The position numbers and the translations under genes are program-made. The notes beneath the pieces are model-generated. The model did no database searches. It saw only the letters and a list, made by a program, of their open reading frames with translations, and was not told where the DNA came from. A DNA stretch of 64,000 nt from positions 6,882,001-6,946,000 of the forward strand of contig NZ_CP036525.1 of assembly GCF_007741535.1 (NCBI RefSeq), written 5' to 3'. Within the stretch, counting starts at the first letter, position 1. Each line of letters starts with the position of its first letter. This document shows, in pieces, positions 18,754 to 28,392 of the stretch. The stretch comes from Rubripirellula lacrimiformis. GTDB lineage: Bacteria; Planctomycetota; Planctomycetia; Pirellulales; Pirellulaceae.

Positions 18754-18909
18754 CGCGGCAACCGTGCGGACGAGATACCGCTAATCGGAATTCACGCCAA
18801 CACGCCTGGATCTGCCGATCGCCGCAAGCGGCGGACGCAAGCTGCGGGCAAAACCGCACGATTGGCGACGCGGCAGGCGACACTGGCGAACAGCGCCGCC
18901 AGCGCATGC

Positions 18910-18946
18910 AAAAACCCGCCAGCATGGTCGATACTGACGGGTTTTC
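18910..18946 (-). terminator. intrinsic terminator downstream of glutamine synthetase
   Basis: Minus strand AAAACCCGTCAG, an 11-base loop, then CTGGCGGGTTTTT: a stable stem with one mismatch and a T-run. It is symmetric enough to work on either strand. It is about 60 bases past the stop of the glutamine synthetase gene. Confidence 0.75.
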
Positions 18947-19003
18947 GGTTGGTTTGCGGTCCAACCGACCGCGATTTACAAATCAGCCGCTACCTACTGC
19001 GAA

Positions 19004-20029
19004 CTAAGCAGTGGCAGGAACATCGGCGGTCTTGACCGTTCGGATGATCTCGGCAGCCACTTTGTAAGGATCGGCGTTGGATGCCGGGCGGCGATCTTCC
19101 AACCATCCCTTCCAGCCGTGTTCGACGGTGAAAATCGGAATCCGGATCGACGCGCCACGGTCGGAAATGCCGTAGCTGAACTGATCGATACGTTGGGTTT
19201 CGTGCAGACCGGTCAGGCGTTGATCGTTGTCAGCACCGTAGACGTCGATGTGCTCTTTGACGCGTGGTGCGAACGCCTTGCAGATCGTCTCGTAAACTTC
19301 CTTCGAACCGCAGGTTCGCAGGGTCGTGTTGGAGAAGTTGGCGTGCATGCCGCTGCCGTTCCAGTCACCCTTGATCGGCTTGCAGTGCCAGTCGACCTTG
19401 ATGCCGTACTTTTCGCCAATTCGTTCTAGCAAGTAACGCGAGACCCAGATTTGGTCTCCGGCGTCCTGGGCACCCTTGGAAAAGATCTGGTATTCCCACT
19501 GGCCCATCATCACTTCGGCGTTGACGCCTTCGACGTTCAGGCCGCACTGCAGGCACAATTCGAGGTGTTCTTCGACCATTTCTCGCGCGACCGCGTTCTC
19601 TGCACCGACGCTGCAGTAGTACGGGCCTTGCGGGCCTGGATAACCCTTGTTTGGGAACCCAACTGGCTTGCCAGTTTCGATGTCCTGCAGGACGTATTCC
19701 TGTTCGAAACCGAACCAGAAATCGTCATCATCGTCGTCGATCGTCGCACGACCGTTGGACACGTGCGGTGTCTTATCGGAATTCAGCACTTCGCACATGA
19801 CGATGTAGCTGTCGCCGATACGGCTGGGGTCAGGACAGATAAAGACAGGTTTCAGCAAGCAGTCGCTGCTGCCGCCTTCGGCTTGTTGGGTCGATGATCC
19901 GTCGAACGACCAAACTTCACAATCTTCCAATTTGCCGCTGAAATCGCTAACGACTTTTGTCTTGCCACGCAGACTTTGGGTGGGCTTGTAGCCATCGAGC
20001 CAGATGTACTCCAACTTGGACTTGGTCAT
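19004..20029 (-). CDS. glutamine synthetase, type II (eukaryotic-like)
   Basis: A 341-residue glutamine synthetase, ATP-dependent condensation of ammonia with glutamate. Length and motifs indicate the short GSII class rather than the ~470-residue GSI: beta-grasp start LEYIWLDGYKPTQSLRGKT, WSFDGSSTQQAEGGSSD, WFGFEQEYVL, GFPGPQG-like GYPGPQGPYYCSVGA, GQWEYQIFSKGAQDAGDQIWV, and the ATP-site block GDWNGSGMHANFSN, ending RGASIRIP...EDRRPASNADPYKV. No tyrosine adenylylation site of the GSI-beta type is present. AGGGAG lies upstream of the ATG. A run of Asp residues (IDDDDDDFW) replaces a loop near residue 100. A strong terminator follows. Confidence 0.93.
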   Translation of the reverse strand: MTKSKLEYIWLDGYKPTQSLRGKTKVVSDFSGKLEDCEVWSFDGSSTQQAEGGSSDCLLKPVFICPDPSRIGDSYIVMCEVLNSDKTPHVSNGRATIDDDDDDFWFGFEQEYVLQDIETGKPVGFPNKGYPGPQGPYYCSVGAENAVAREMVEEHLELCLQCGLNVEGVNAEVMMGQWEYQIFSKGAQDAGDQIWVSRYLLERIGEKYGIKVDWHCKPIKGDWNGSGMHANFSNTTLRTCGSKEVYETICKAFAPRVKEHIDVYGADNDQRLTGLHETQRIDQFSYGISDRGASIRIPIFTVEHGWKGWLEDRRPASNADPYKVAAEIIRTVKTADVPATA

Positions 20030-20467
20030 AAAATGGATTCTCCCTAAGTGAATCTAAACTGTGTCGACCGTGGTGAATGAGTCTGCGATGTGCCGGAGGA
20101 GCACTGAAACCGCCTGTCATCCGCCGAAAAAAATACACGCGTCCTACGAAAATCTACCTACCACCCGGTGGCAACGATCAGCACAGAGTTTGCAAATTGA
20201 CCGAGACCAGAGAGTTCGCGTCATGCGTCGTCCCGGTACACAAAATACCCGAATTTTCACAAAGGGAAAGTGTTCGCGTCGAAAGTCCGTCAACCGACAA
20301 CGGTCTGGTCAACCTTACCGGCGGGCAAGGGGTTCGAAGCCAAGGCAGCAGCGACCATCGCCGACGGGCGCTGCGGAGGACGCCATCCCGGCGACAGGGC
20401 CCGAAGGGGAGATTCCTCCCCCGTCGCACTTAGAACGCTCGATCCAGCGCTGACAAAAATCGAAAAT
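20030..20467. other. intergenic region upstream of glutamine synthetase
   Basis: 438 bases between the sulfatase stop and the glutamine synthetase start, both minus strand. No gene is supported. No convincing sigma-54 or glnA-type RNA motif was found by eye. Confidence 0.4.
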
Positions 20468-22201
20468 TCAGATTTTTAGATCGACAATGTCGCTATCGCG
20501 GTACCCCAAGCGAGTCGCTTTGCAGCGAACACGGCCATCGCTAGGGAATGAACGCGAATACAACTTCCAGTCGCTCCATTTCCCATTGTCGAAAACCTGG
20601 TAGACGATCGAAACGCCGTCACCGCTGGATTGGATACTGACTTGCTTGCCGTCCCTGCGAATGCTGGGCGGGTCCGTTTTCGGCGTCACCCCGCCCGGCT
20701 TCATCTCTTCCATCAGCACCGATTCGGGAATCATCCCGGTATCCGCGATCTGCCGCTGCCACCGCTCGGTCGCCTGCCGCATCCTGGCCAATCGCTCGGC
20801 GTACTGAGGCCGCAGAGCCAGGTTGGTCAGTTCCCAGGGATCGTTCTCGGTATCGTAAAGCTCTTCGATCGGCTTGGTCTCGGCAAACCAGTTTTTCTGG
20901 CCACCGGTCAACTCGCCAGCCGCATGGAGCCGACGCCAATCTTGCATGGTCGGCATTTCGTCCATGTAGTCGAGTCGCTGGGAATACGGTTTGTCCGGCT
21001 CGAAGTTGCGAATGTATTTCCACCTGCGGTCGCGAGCCGCACGCTGCAGTTCGTAGACCTCGTCCATACGGTCGCGGTGAAAGAAAAGATAAGGCGGTTC
21101 GTCGCTGGCCTCGTCGCCCTGATCGTCGACGATCAGCCGCCCGTGCATGTTCCGCGGAACCGGAACACCGGCGACCTTCAGCATCGTTGGCGGCAGGTCC
21201 AGGACACTGATCAAGTCGCTGCGAACTTCGCCGGCACCCATCCGGTCCGGCCATCGCATGATGACCGGCACCAAGGTCCCCGTGTCATAGATCCACCGCT
21301 TTCCACGCGGCAGCCCCATCCCATGGTCGCTCCAAAACACCACCAATGTGTTGTCGGCAAGGCCGTCTTCCTGCAACCGATCCAACACTTCCCCGGCCAA
21401 CTGATCGACCAATGTGATGTTGTCCTGGTACCTAGCCCAATCCTTTTGCGTCGCTGGAGTACGGGGCAGGAAAGCGGGGATCGTATCAGCGACGACGGCC
21501 GGATCGTGCTGGTTTTCGGCTCCGATTTGCTGGATGACCTTGCGGTGCTGGGCATCCGAATGGCGAATCTGACTCTCGTGACACTGAGTAAAATTGATCA
21601 CCGAAAAGAACGGCTGATCCGGATCGGGACGATCACGCCAATCATTGTGCCCGTCGCCTTGCAGATCCCAGATCGAATCGGTGGGATCGAACTGATAATC
21701 GGTTTTGCTGCGGTTGGTGGTGAAGTACCCGGCCGCTCGCAGTCGTTCGGGGAACGCCCGGACGTCCGATGGCGGAATGATCCGGCTTCGCATGTGTTGC
21801 GATCCGATTGCCGGCGGATACAAACCTGTGATGATGCCGCTGCGCACGACCGCGCAAACGCCCGCCGGGGTGAAGGCGCGAGTGAACCGGACTCCCTCGG
21901 ATGCCAATCGGTCCAAGTTGGGCGTGACGGCATGCGGATCGCCGTAGCAGCCAAGATTGGATGAAATGTCTTCGACGCTGATCCACAGAATGTTGGGACG
22001 CCGGTCAGCAAAGGCGTTTGAAGCCGACAGCGTCAGGCCGCCCAACCACAGCGTGGCGAGCATCAGCAAGCTGAACACTGGGCGACAGAACACTGGGCGA
22101 CAGAACACTGAGCGACAGAACACTGAGCGACAGAACACTGAGCGACAGAACAATGAGCGACAGAACAATGGGCGACAGAACAGAGCGATCAGAACCTTCA
22201 T
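20468..22201 (-). CDS. sulfatase family protein with N-terminal pentapeptide repeat
   Basis: A 577-residue exported sulfatase-fold protein (alkaline phosphatase superfamily), probably acting on sulfated polysaccharide. After a Sec signal ending ASNAFA it starts [14 protein letters not shown]; other blocks are [36 protein letters not shown] and [18 protein letters not shown]. The formylglycine site expected as C-X-P-X-R reads CAVVR. The C-terminal 80 residues look like a small beta-domain ([18 protein letters not shown]). The N-terminus contains (FCRSV/P)n repeats before the hydrophobic core. The ATG at 22201 overlaps the stop of the upstream HEAT gene (ATGA) and has AAGGAG seven bases upstream, so the repeats are translated. 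Confidence 0.9.
   Translation of the reverse strand: MKVLIALFCRPLFCRSLFCRSVFCRSVFCRSVFCRPVFCRPVFSLLMLATLWLGGLTLSASNAFADRRPNILWISVEDISSNLGCYGDPHAVTPNLDRLASEGVRFTRAFTPAGVCAVVRSGIITGLYPPAIGSQHMRSRIIPPSDVRAFPERLRAAGYFTTNRSKTDYQFDPTDSIWDLQGDGHNDWRDRPDPDQPFFSVINFTQCHESQIRHSDAQHRKVIQQIGAENQHDPAVVADTIPAFLPRTPATQKDWARYQDNITLVDQLAGEVLDRLQEDGLADNTLVVFWSDHGMGLPRGKRWIYDTGTLVPVIMRWPDRMGAGEVRSDLISVLDLPPTMLKVAGVPVPRNMHGRLIVDDQGDEASDEPPYLFFHRDRMDEVYELQRAARDRRWKYIRNFEPDKPYSQRLDYMDEMPTMQDWRRLHAAGELTGGQKNWFAETKPIEELYDTENDPWELTNLALRPQYAERLARMRQATERWQRQIADTGMIPESVLMEEMKPGGVTPKTDPPSIRRDGKQVSIQSSGDGVSIVYQVFDNGKWSDWKLYSRSFPSDGRVRCKATRLGYRDSDIVDLKI
22080..22184. repeat. 15-bp in-frame minisatellite (7 units)
   Basis: Seven tandem units of GRGCGACAGAACAMT (plus strand), with degenerate partial units on both sides. 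It lies inside the sulfatase N-terminus, each unit encoding five residues (roughly F-C-R-S-V), so any change in copy number keeps the frame. Confidence 0.95.
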
Positions 22202-23118
22202 CGTTGTTCTCCTTGGTTTTCGTCTTTGATTTGAATCTTTCGCAGGGCGTTCAGACAGGCACCACCGATGTGGTAGTCGCCGCTAGAACCAGCCGCATTT
22301 TCCTTGGCCAACTTTTCCAAGACGGACGTGGCTGCCGCGGCGGGCGGTCCGATCTTGCCGATCAGTTCAGCCACGCTGCAAACGGTGCCACGTTCAGGGT
22401 ACGACAAGCGTTCGATCAGCAAGGGCAAATGGTCATCGATCAGCCCCATCCGGCAAAGTGCATAGGCACACGCCTGTCGCACCGATAGCGAATCGTCGGA
22501 CTCGGTCATTTCGACCAGTCTTTGGCGAACGTCATCCGTTGCCCGGTTCCCCCCCGCACCCGCTGCGGCGGAATCACTTTTCGCAGCCGAATCACTCGCA
22601 GCCGAATCACTCGCAGCTGGCGGATCACCGGCCGTTTCGGAAGCGTTTGCGTCGCCATTATCCGACGCGCCAGCATCCGACGCGGCGTTATCCGACGCGG
22701 CGGCATCCCGGCCGGCGTCTTCGATATCACCGAGCGCCACCGCAGCGAGGTACCGCATGGCCGCGTCGCCATGCCCCAGGGTTTGCTCGATCGGCTGGCG
22801 TGCCTCGTTGCCGAACGCCGCCAACGACCGGATCGCGATCAAACGGGTTGTGCGGTCGTCGTCCTTCAACGACTGAGACCACTGGGAAACACTGCGGCCA
22901 GCCACCATGGCGGAACTCGCCGTCTGGCTTGGCAACGATGCCGCACCCGACGGGGGTGCCGGCTGGGCGATTGCCGCCGACTTGGCCGCGGGCACCGGAT
23001 CGACCGCGGGTAACGGATCACCCACGGGCAGCGGATCACCCACGGGTAACTGGGCTGGGACATCGGTCGCCATCGACAGACAGGCGACAGCAAATAGGAA
23101 AATGGATCGGGGTATCAA
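22198..23118 (-). CDS. exported HEAT-repeat protein
   Basis: A 306-residue protein with a signal peptide ([22 protein letters not shown]) and HEAT-like alpha repeats in [36 protein letters not shown] and [15 protein letters not shown]. These scaffolds bind protein partners; here the likely partner is the coupled sulfatase. A low-complexity Ala/Ser/Asp segment of about 55 residues splits the repeats, and an LPVGDP duplication follows the signal. The start is TTG at 23118 with GAGGA eight bases upstream. The stop overlaps the sulfatase ATG by four bases, so the two are translationally coupled. No enzymatic activity expected. Confidence 0.82.
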   Translation of the reverse strand: MIPRSIFLFAVACLSMATDVPAQLPVGDPLPVGDPLPAVDPVPAAKSAAIAQPAPPSGAASLPSQTASSAMVAGRSVSQWSQSLKDDDRTTRLIAIRSLAAFGNEARQPIEQTLGHGDAAMRYLAAVALGDIEDAGRDAAASDNAASDAGASDNGDANASETAGDPPAASDSAASDSAAKSDSAAAGAGGNRATDDVRQRLVEMTESDDSLSVRQACAYALCRMGLIDDHLPLLIERLSYPERGTVCSVAELIGKIGPPAAAATSVLEKLAKENAAGSSGDYHIGGACLNALRKIQIKDENQGEQR

Positions 23119-23259
23119 CGGTGGGTCCTCGGCAAGCGTTGCGGGCGATCATCAGGACAGAGTGGATCAGAGGTCTCTATGACGATACACCGATCGCGGT
23201 TCTAATGTTGGGGATCGGACACCCCTCAAACAACGCCTTATTGGACAAGGATGATTTCC

Positions 23260-23811
23260 ATGTCGATGTCTCCAGAGAACCCCTTCGACGCCAACCCGAA
23301 CGCACCTGGAAATTCAGGCGGTGTCTACCCCGACTCGCCACCCAAGAAAAGCAAGGCGAAGTTCTGGCTGATGGGCTGTGGAATCTTGGGATTCGTTGGA
23401 CTTCTGGTTTGCTGTGGCGGCCCATTGCTGATGACCCAATTTGGTCTATCGATGCTGGCTGGCGAATTCCAAAAGCAGCTTGACGGAAACCCCGTCATCG
23501 TCGAACACATCGGCGAGATCGAATCGTTGAGCATGAACTGGAGCGAAACGATCGCTCGAGCACAGAATGCCGAAGGCGGATCCGAAGAACTGGCGTTCGA
23601 AATCTCGGGCACCAAGGGATCCGGCGTTGTGATGATCCAACAAGACCAGTCGGGCGACGGAACGGGCATGCAATCGGCCACGTTGGTGATGGAAGACGGC
23701 ACCCGCTATCCGATCGAATTCGCTCCCAGCCCAACCGACGAAATCGACATGGATTCGATCTTTGACGAAGGCGAAATCCCCGTCTCCGAAGAACCCATCG
23801 GCGTCCAGTAA
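23260..23811 (+). CDS. membrane-anchored protein with Coa1-like domain
   Basis: About 183 residues: a Pro/Asn-rich cytoplasmic N-terminus, one membrane helix ([17 protein letters not shown]), then a small domain resembling the Coa1/Tim21-type fold ([14 protein letters not shown]... [15 protein letters not shown]) and an acidic tail. The start is ambiguous: ATG at 23251, 23260 or 23266; AAGG sits at a usable distance from the second. Coa1-like bacterial proteins are mostly uncharacterised. The cyclophilin gene follows 55 bases later. Family call is tentative. Confidence 0.7.
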   Translation: MSMSPENPFDANPNAPGNSGGVYPDSPPKKSKAKFWLMGCGILGFVGLLVCCGGPLLMTQFGLSMLAGEFQKQLDGNPVIVEHIGEIESLSMNWSETIARAQNAEGGSEELAFEISGTKGSGVVMIQQDQSGDGTGMQSATLVMEDGTRYPIEFAPSPTDEIDMDSIFDEGEIPVSEEPIGVQ

Positions 23812-23866
23812 CCCCCCATCCATTTCTAAACCAACCACTCGATCCATTTCATTCAAGCGAGACACC

Positions 23867-24298
23867 ATGAAAGTTGCGACCTTCGAAACCACCAAGGGCA
23901 CCATCCGCATCGAACTGTTCGATGACAAGACGCCTAAGACGGTCGAGAATTTCGAAACCCTGTGCGGCAAGAACTTCTATGATGGCCTGAAGTTTCACCG
24001 CGTGATTCCTGATTTCATGGTCCAAGGCGGCTGCCCCGAAGGCACCGGCACGGGCGGACCAGGTTACAAATTCGAAGACGAATTCCACCCGGAACTGAAG
24101 CATGATGGCCCCGGCGTTCTGTCGATGGCCAATGCTGGACCGAACACCAACGGTTCGCAGTTCTTCATCACCCACTTGGCCACACCTCACTTGGACGGAC
24201 GCCACAGCGTGTTCGGCAAAGTGATCGAAGGACAAGACGTTGTCGATTCGATCGAAATGGGCGACGAAATGACCACCGTCACGGTCACCGAAGAATAG
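23867..24298 (+). CDS. cyclophilin-type peptidyl-prolyl cis-trans isomerase
   Basis: A 143-residue single-domain cyclophilin catalysing proline isomerisation in the cytoplasm (no signal peptide). Recognisable are [22 protein letters not shown], the active-site [35 protein letters not shown], and [14 protein letters not shown]. The ATG at 23867 is chosen because the family N-terminus MKVATFET begins there; the frame is open upstream. Length is normal for short bacterial cyclophilins such as PpiB. Confidence 0.94.
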   Translation: MKVATFETTKGTIRIELFDDKTPKTVENFETLCGKNFYDGLKFHRVIPDFMVQGGCPEGTGTGGPGYKFEDEFHPELKHDGPGVLSMANAGPNTNGSQFFITHLATPHLDGRHSVFGKVIEGQDVVDSIEMGDEMTTVTVTEE

Positions 24299-24325
24299 TC
24301 ACCATCGATTCGCGATCAGCCGGGC

Positions 24326-25465
24326 ATGAACGTACCTAACAGCCTGCCGGTCGCGGCCGAAATGACAAACCTTCCACAGCAGTTGCCCCGGTCCTCGTTG
24401 ACCAGCCAACTGCTGATTGCCCGGTGGATCGTGGGTGCGATCCTGGGCACGCTGGTGATCGCTGCGACATCGCCACTGTTTGTGCGCAGCTATCTGCCGC
24501 GAGAATTCAACCGGGGCGTTTGGACGCTGCCCGCGGGCGCCACCTATCGTTGGCGTTCGGAGGGATACGCGGCGACCCACATCGGCCCCCATGGCATGCC
24601 CGGCCGAACCAGCCTGGACAGTGCCCGACCGACCGACCACCGCATCGCAATCTGGGGCGACTCTCAGGCCGAAGGGGTCTGCGTCGATGATGCCGATAAA
24701 ATCTTTGCCGCGGTTGCCAGCATCAGCGACGGCCGACTGCAAGCGTTTCCGTTGGCGCGCAGCGGCGATGACCTGGCGGATTGGATCGGCCAATTTGAAT
24801 GGGCCCAGTCGCAGCTGGGCATCACGGACCATGTGCTGGTGATCGCGGAATTGTCCGACCTGCACGACATCGACGCATCCCCCGAACCGCCGCCGGGACA
24901 CTGGTCCCAGTGGGGCGCCGCGAATCTGCCCGCGTTCGTTCTGCATGCGGTTCGCGGCCTGACCACGTCGCCCGATGGGTCAACACGGCGTCTGCGTTTT
25001 GCACCACGCTGGGGCGACGATTCACCACCAGACGAAGACCAAGATCGCCCCCCCACAGCGATGCCCGTTCCGGGCGACGAAGCAACGACGACCCGCGCAG
25101 CAGTTCCCGCTGGGTGGGATCGGATCCTGGCCAGCATCCAGAGTGCAGCCAGCGGATCGGTCACGTTGGTCTATTGCCCGCGCAGCCCGCACGTCATGGG
25201 TGGCCGCATCGTCACCGCCGACGCGGGCGATCAACGGTTCGCAGCACTGCGTGACGCCGCGGCGCACACCGACATCACGATCATCGACACGCGGCCCGCA
25301 CTATCGGCATCGGCGATGTCCGGACAGTGGCCGCACGGGTTCGCCAACGGACAGATCGGCACTGGCCACCTGAACGCTTTCGGAAACCGAATCGTGGCCG
25401 AGGCGATCGTGCGACGATTTCCCGAGGCCCGCACCGGGACAGCGTCCCAGGGCGGGGCCGAATGA
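24326..25465 (+). CDS. SGNH-hydrolase-like membrane protein paired with MBOAT
   Basis: A 379-residue protein with one N-terminal membrane helix (IVGAILGTLVIAATSPLFV) and an extracytoplasmic region containing IAIWGDSQAEGVCVDD, a GDS-type SGNH nucleophile block, and a C-terminal GQIGTGHLNAFGNRIVAEA carrying the Asp/His-type ending (GHLNAxG). Its stop overlaps the ATG of the MBOAT gene by four bases. SGNH-MBOAT pairs O-acetylate extracellular polysaccharides (AlgJ/AlgX with AlgI, PatB with PatA). An ATG at 24362 is an alternative start. The exact polymer is not deducible. Confidence 0.75.
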   Translation: MNVPNSLPVAAEMTNLPQQLPRSSLTSQLLIARWIVGAILGTLVIAATSPLFVRSYLPREFNRGVWTLPAGATYRWRSEGYAATHIGPHGMPGRTSLDSARPTDHRIAIWGDSQAEGVCVDDADKIFAAVASISDGRLQAFPLARSGDDLADWIGQFEWAQSQLGITDHVLVIAELSDLHDIDASPEPPPGHWSQWGAANLPAFVLHAVRGLTTSPDGSTRRLRFAPRWGDDSPPDEDQDRPPTAMPVPGDEATTTRAAVPAGWDRILASIQSAASGSVTLVYCPRSPHVMGGRIVTADAGDQRFAALRDAAAHTDITIIDTRPALSASAMSGQWPHGFANGQIGTGHLNAFGNRIVAEAIVRRFPEARTGTASQGGAE

Positions 25466-26832
25466 TTTTCACACAGACCGAGTTCCTGATCTTCCTGATC
25501 ATCGTCCTTGCAGCAACCTGGACGTGCCGTCGCCGGGTAACACGCAACGGTGTGCTGCTGGTCGCCAGCTACTACTTCTATGCCTACTGGGATGCCCGGT
25601 TCTGTGGCCTGCTGATTTTTTCGACCATCGTCGACTACATGATCGCCAACCGGATCGACGCATCCAGTTCTCTGGCAGTCCGTCGGCGTTGGTTGTGGGC
25701 CAGCATCACCACGAATCTTGGGTTGTTGGGGTTCTTCAAGTATTGCAACTTTTTCATCGAGTCGGCCGAAGCCGTGCTGGCTCCCTGGGGCATGTCGACA
25801 TCGACGCTATCGATCATTTTGCCGGTGGGAATTTCGTTCTACACCTTCCAAACGATGTCGTACACGATCGATGTTTATCGCCGCCGCATCCCGGCGGCGA
25901 CCCGACCGCTGGACTTTGCGTTGTACGTCGCTTTCTTCCCCCAGTTGGTTGCTGGCCCCATCGTCCGGGCCCGCGAACTGATGCCGCAGTTGGCAACCGT
26001 TCCGCGTCTGTCGCGTCGAAGGTTCTATGGCGGATTCCAACAACTGCTTCGTGGTGCCGTCAAGAAGGTTTTGATCGCTGACCGCTTGGGCGAAATGGTG
26101 GACGTGGTCTTCGCCGGCCCCGATCTGTACTCCGGTGCGACGGTCAGCATTGCCGTGATCGCTTATGCAGGTCAAATCTACTATGACTTTTCAGGCTATA
26201 CCGACATGGCCATCGGTGTGGCAAAGCTGCTGGGCTATCGCTTCCCGGCGAACTTTCGTCATCCCTATCTGGCGACATCGATGTCACAGTTCTGGGGCCG
26301 CTGGCACATGACGCTATCGCGTTGGCTGCGAGACTATCTGTACATCCCGCTGGGCGGCAACCGAGATGGCAACCTGGCCACCTACCGCAACCTGATGATC
26401 ACGATGGGCCTGGGCGGATTGTGGCATGGTGCGGCTTGGACGTTTGTGTTGTGGGGAATTTGGCATGGTGCGGCGCTGTGCGGCCAGCGATGGATTCGCA
26501 TCCGCATCCCTGCCACGATCGGCTGGCTTGCAACGGTCCTGGTTGTCTTGTCGGGATGGGTTCTGTTCCGCAGCCCAGACCTCGCGACATCGGGCGATGT
26601 GTTCACCGCGGTGATGACATGGCAGGCAGGAATCGCCTGGTACCCGCCGCTGGCGATCGCGGCGATCGGATGCATGGCTGCCGAACACCTGGCCTGGAAA
26701 ACACGGCTTCGACACGCCATGCGATTCCCCATGGATGCGTGGTATTCGCCCATCGGGACGGCGATCCTGCTATGGTCGCTGGTCCTCTATGCCCCCCAGG
26801 GATTCCAACCGTTCGTCTACTTCCAGTTCTAG
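25462..26832 (+). CDS. MBOAT family O-acyltransferase (AlgI-like)
   Basis: A 456-residue polytopic membrane protein with about 11 hydrophobic segments, of the membrane-bound O-acyltransferase family. Signatures: LPVGISFYTFQTMSYTIDVYR, FFPQLVAGPIVRARELMPQL, YYDFSGYTDMAIGVAKLLGY, and the catalytic-His region GGLWHGAAWTFVLWGIWHG. It would pass acetyl groups across the membrane to the coupled SGNH protein. The ATG at 25462 overlaps the upstream TGA. Several planctomycetes carry such pairs for polysaccharide modification (inference). Confidence 0.92.
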   Translation: MIFTQTEFLIFLIIVLAATWTCRRRVTRNGVLLVASYYFYAYWDARFCGLLIFSTIVDYMIANRIDASSSLAVRRRWLWASITTNLGLLGFFKYCNFFIESAEAVLAPWGMSTSTLSIILPVGISFYTFQTMSYTIDVYRRRIPAATRPLDFALYVAFFPQLVAGPIVRARELMPQLATVPRLSRRRFYGGFQQLLRGAVKKVLIADRLGEMVDVVFAGPDLYSGATVSIAVIAYAGQIYYDFSGYTDMAIGVAKLLGYRFPANFRHPYLATSMSQFWGRWHMTLSRWLRDYLYIPLGGNRDGNLATYRNLMITMGLGGLWHGAAWTFVLWGIWHGAALCGQRWIRIRIPATIGWLATVLVVLSGWVLFRSPDLATSGDVFTAVMTWQAGIAWYPPLAIAAIGCMAAEHLAWKTRLRHAMRFPMDAWYSPIGTAILLWSLVLYAPQGFQPFVYFQF

Positions 26833-26939
26833 GCACCCCGTCGTGGGATTCGCCAGATATTCCCGCTACTCCCAAAAAGGACTTCTAGCGAAGTCCACGA
26901 CGCGAGCCACTCCCTCCCCCGCACGCGTGATCGTTTCTT

Positions 26940-27728
26940 TCACAGATTCAACTGATGATCTACCGTCGTTACCTGGCGGTACGACAGCAACATCGCGCTG
27001 ATGACGCCGCCGGCAATCGCCGCGGCGATCACGAACATGATCATGATCTGGTACTGCACCGCTTGCATCGGCGGGGCCCCGGCTAACAACTGACCGGTCA
27101 TCATGCCTGGGATGCTGACGATCCCGGAAACGGACATCGTATTCAAAATGGGAATCATGGCCGTGCGGGCCGCGGTGGCAAACACATCGTTGGTCGCCTC
27201 CCAACGCGTCGCCCCCAACGATAACCGCATCTCGATTTCGCTACGACGCGACTTCAAGTCGCCAACAAAACGGTCCACGCCCAACGAAATGCCCGTCAAC
27301 GAATTCCCCAGCACCATGCCCAACAGCGGGATCACGACCTGCGGCGAATACCAAGGATCGGGCCGCACAATCAAACCCAACATGACGGCCGTCACCAACC
27401 AACTGCTAGCCCAAACCGAAATGATCGTCGCCACATGGATGCGTGGAAACCGGTTCTCGATCCGACCGACCGCCGACACCCCAGCGATCACCGTCATCGC
27501 GGTGGCCAGCAACATCACCGGCGGAAAACTTGCCAACGCAAAGATCTGCTTCAGCACCAACCCCAGCAAGAACAACTGCGCGGCCATCCGAGTGCCGCTG
27601 ATTGCGATCCGATGTCCCAGTCCCAAACGCAACCACCACGACATCCCGCCGTTGACGACCAACAGCGAAGCGGCGATACCGATTTCCCACCACGTCAGCG
27701 ATAAATCACCCATCGACAACACTCCCAT
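26940..27728 (-). CDS. fetB: FetB/YbbM-type ABC transporter permease (UPF0014)
   Basis: A 262-residue permease with about seven membrane helices. The UPF0014 signature ISLGVDRFVGDLKSRRSEIEMRLSLGA and IPILNTMSVSGIVSIPGMMTGQLLAGAPP are diagnostic. In E. coli FetAB exports iron and protects against oxidative stress. The ATG at 27728 overlaps fetA by 23 bases; an ATG at 27713 would shorten the overlap. It is the last of three overlapping minus-strand genes (hrpB-fetA-fetB). Confidence 0.92.
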   Translation of the reverse strand: MGVLSMGDLSLTWWEIGIAASLLVVNGGMSWWLRLGLGHRIAISGTRMAAQLFLLGLVLKQIFALASFPPVMLLATAMTVIAGVSAVGRIENRFPRIHVATIISVWASSWLVTAVMLGLIVRPDPWYSPQVVIPLLGMVLGNSLTGISLGVDRFVGDLKSRRSEIEMRLSLGATRWEATNDVFATAARTAMIPILNTMSVSGIVSIPGMMTGQLLAGAPPMQAVQYQIMIMFVIAAAIAGGVISAMLLSYRQVTTVDHQLNL

Positions 27729-28392
27729 CTGCTAGCCGAACCCTGCGCGACGTCAATCGATCCACTTGGTCCGCATCGTGACTGGTCCAAACCCAACTGC
27801 GGCGAGCATCCGCCCGTTTCCAAGTCGTCGCCAACTGCTCGAACCGATCCGTGGACGCCGGGTCCAACGACGCAGTCGGTTCGTCCAACAAGATCACGTC
27901 GGGATCCACCAGGATCGCACGGACCAATGCGATCAACTGCTGTTCGCCGCCGCTCAGTGTCATCGCATCCTGATCCAGCATCGATTCATCGCGGTCCAAC
28001 ACGCCTAACAACTCCACCGCCGCAGCGTGATCCAACCCACGCTCCGCTGAGGCGAACGTGAACGGCAAAGACAAATTTTGCAGCACGGTGCCGACCACCA
28101 TCGATGGCCGCTGCGCCAGATAGACAACGTTGCGCCGGAAACCGGGCACCGCCGACTTCTGGATCACCTTGCCGAGATATCGAACTTCACCGCCTTCGAT
28201 CGGATCCAAAAGCGCAAGTGCACGCAGCAAAGTCGACTTCCCCGATCCACTGGCGCCTTCTAAGCCCAAGGATTCGCCCGCGTCGACATGCAGGCTGACA
28301 CCGGACAACAGAGTCCGATTGGTTTTCGAATCCCGGCGGACGATGCCGACGCCTTCGATGACCGGTGGTGCCAAAACGTCTGGATCATTCAT
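27706..28392 (-). CDS. fetA: FetA/YbbL-type ABC transporter ATPase
   Basis: A 228-residue ABC ATPase with Walker A EGASGSGKSTLL, Q-loop VVYLAQRPSM, signature LSGGEQQLIALVRAI, Walker B VILLDEPTASLD and an H-loop SHDADQ. It energises the FetB permease encoded next to it. The ATG at 28392 overlaps the hrpB stop (ATGA); the open frame continues upstream but inside hrpB and is not protein-like. Substrate (iron export) is by family knowledge. Confidence 0.9.
   Translation of the reverse strand: MNDPDVLAPPVIEGVGIVRRDSKTNRTLLSGVSLHVDAGESLGLEGASGSGKSTLLRALALLDPIEGGEVRYLGKVIQKSAVPGFRRNVVYLAQRPSMVVGTVLQNLSLPFTFASAERGLDHAAAVELLGVLDRDESMLDQDAMTLSGGEQQLIALVRAILVDPDVILLDEPTASLDPASTDRFEQLATTWKRADARRSWVWTSHDADQVDRLTSRRVRLADGSVVDG

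Noticed and set aside
20061-20453. Small protein or RNA gene in the gap upstream of glutamine synthetase
   Set aside because: No convincing coding signal and no recognised structured RNA motif.
20630-21964. 444-residue frame antisense to the sulfatase
   Set aside because: Mirror of a real high-GC gene; the sense frame has clear sulfatase motifs.
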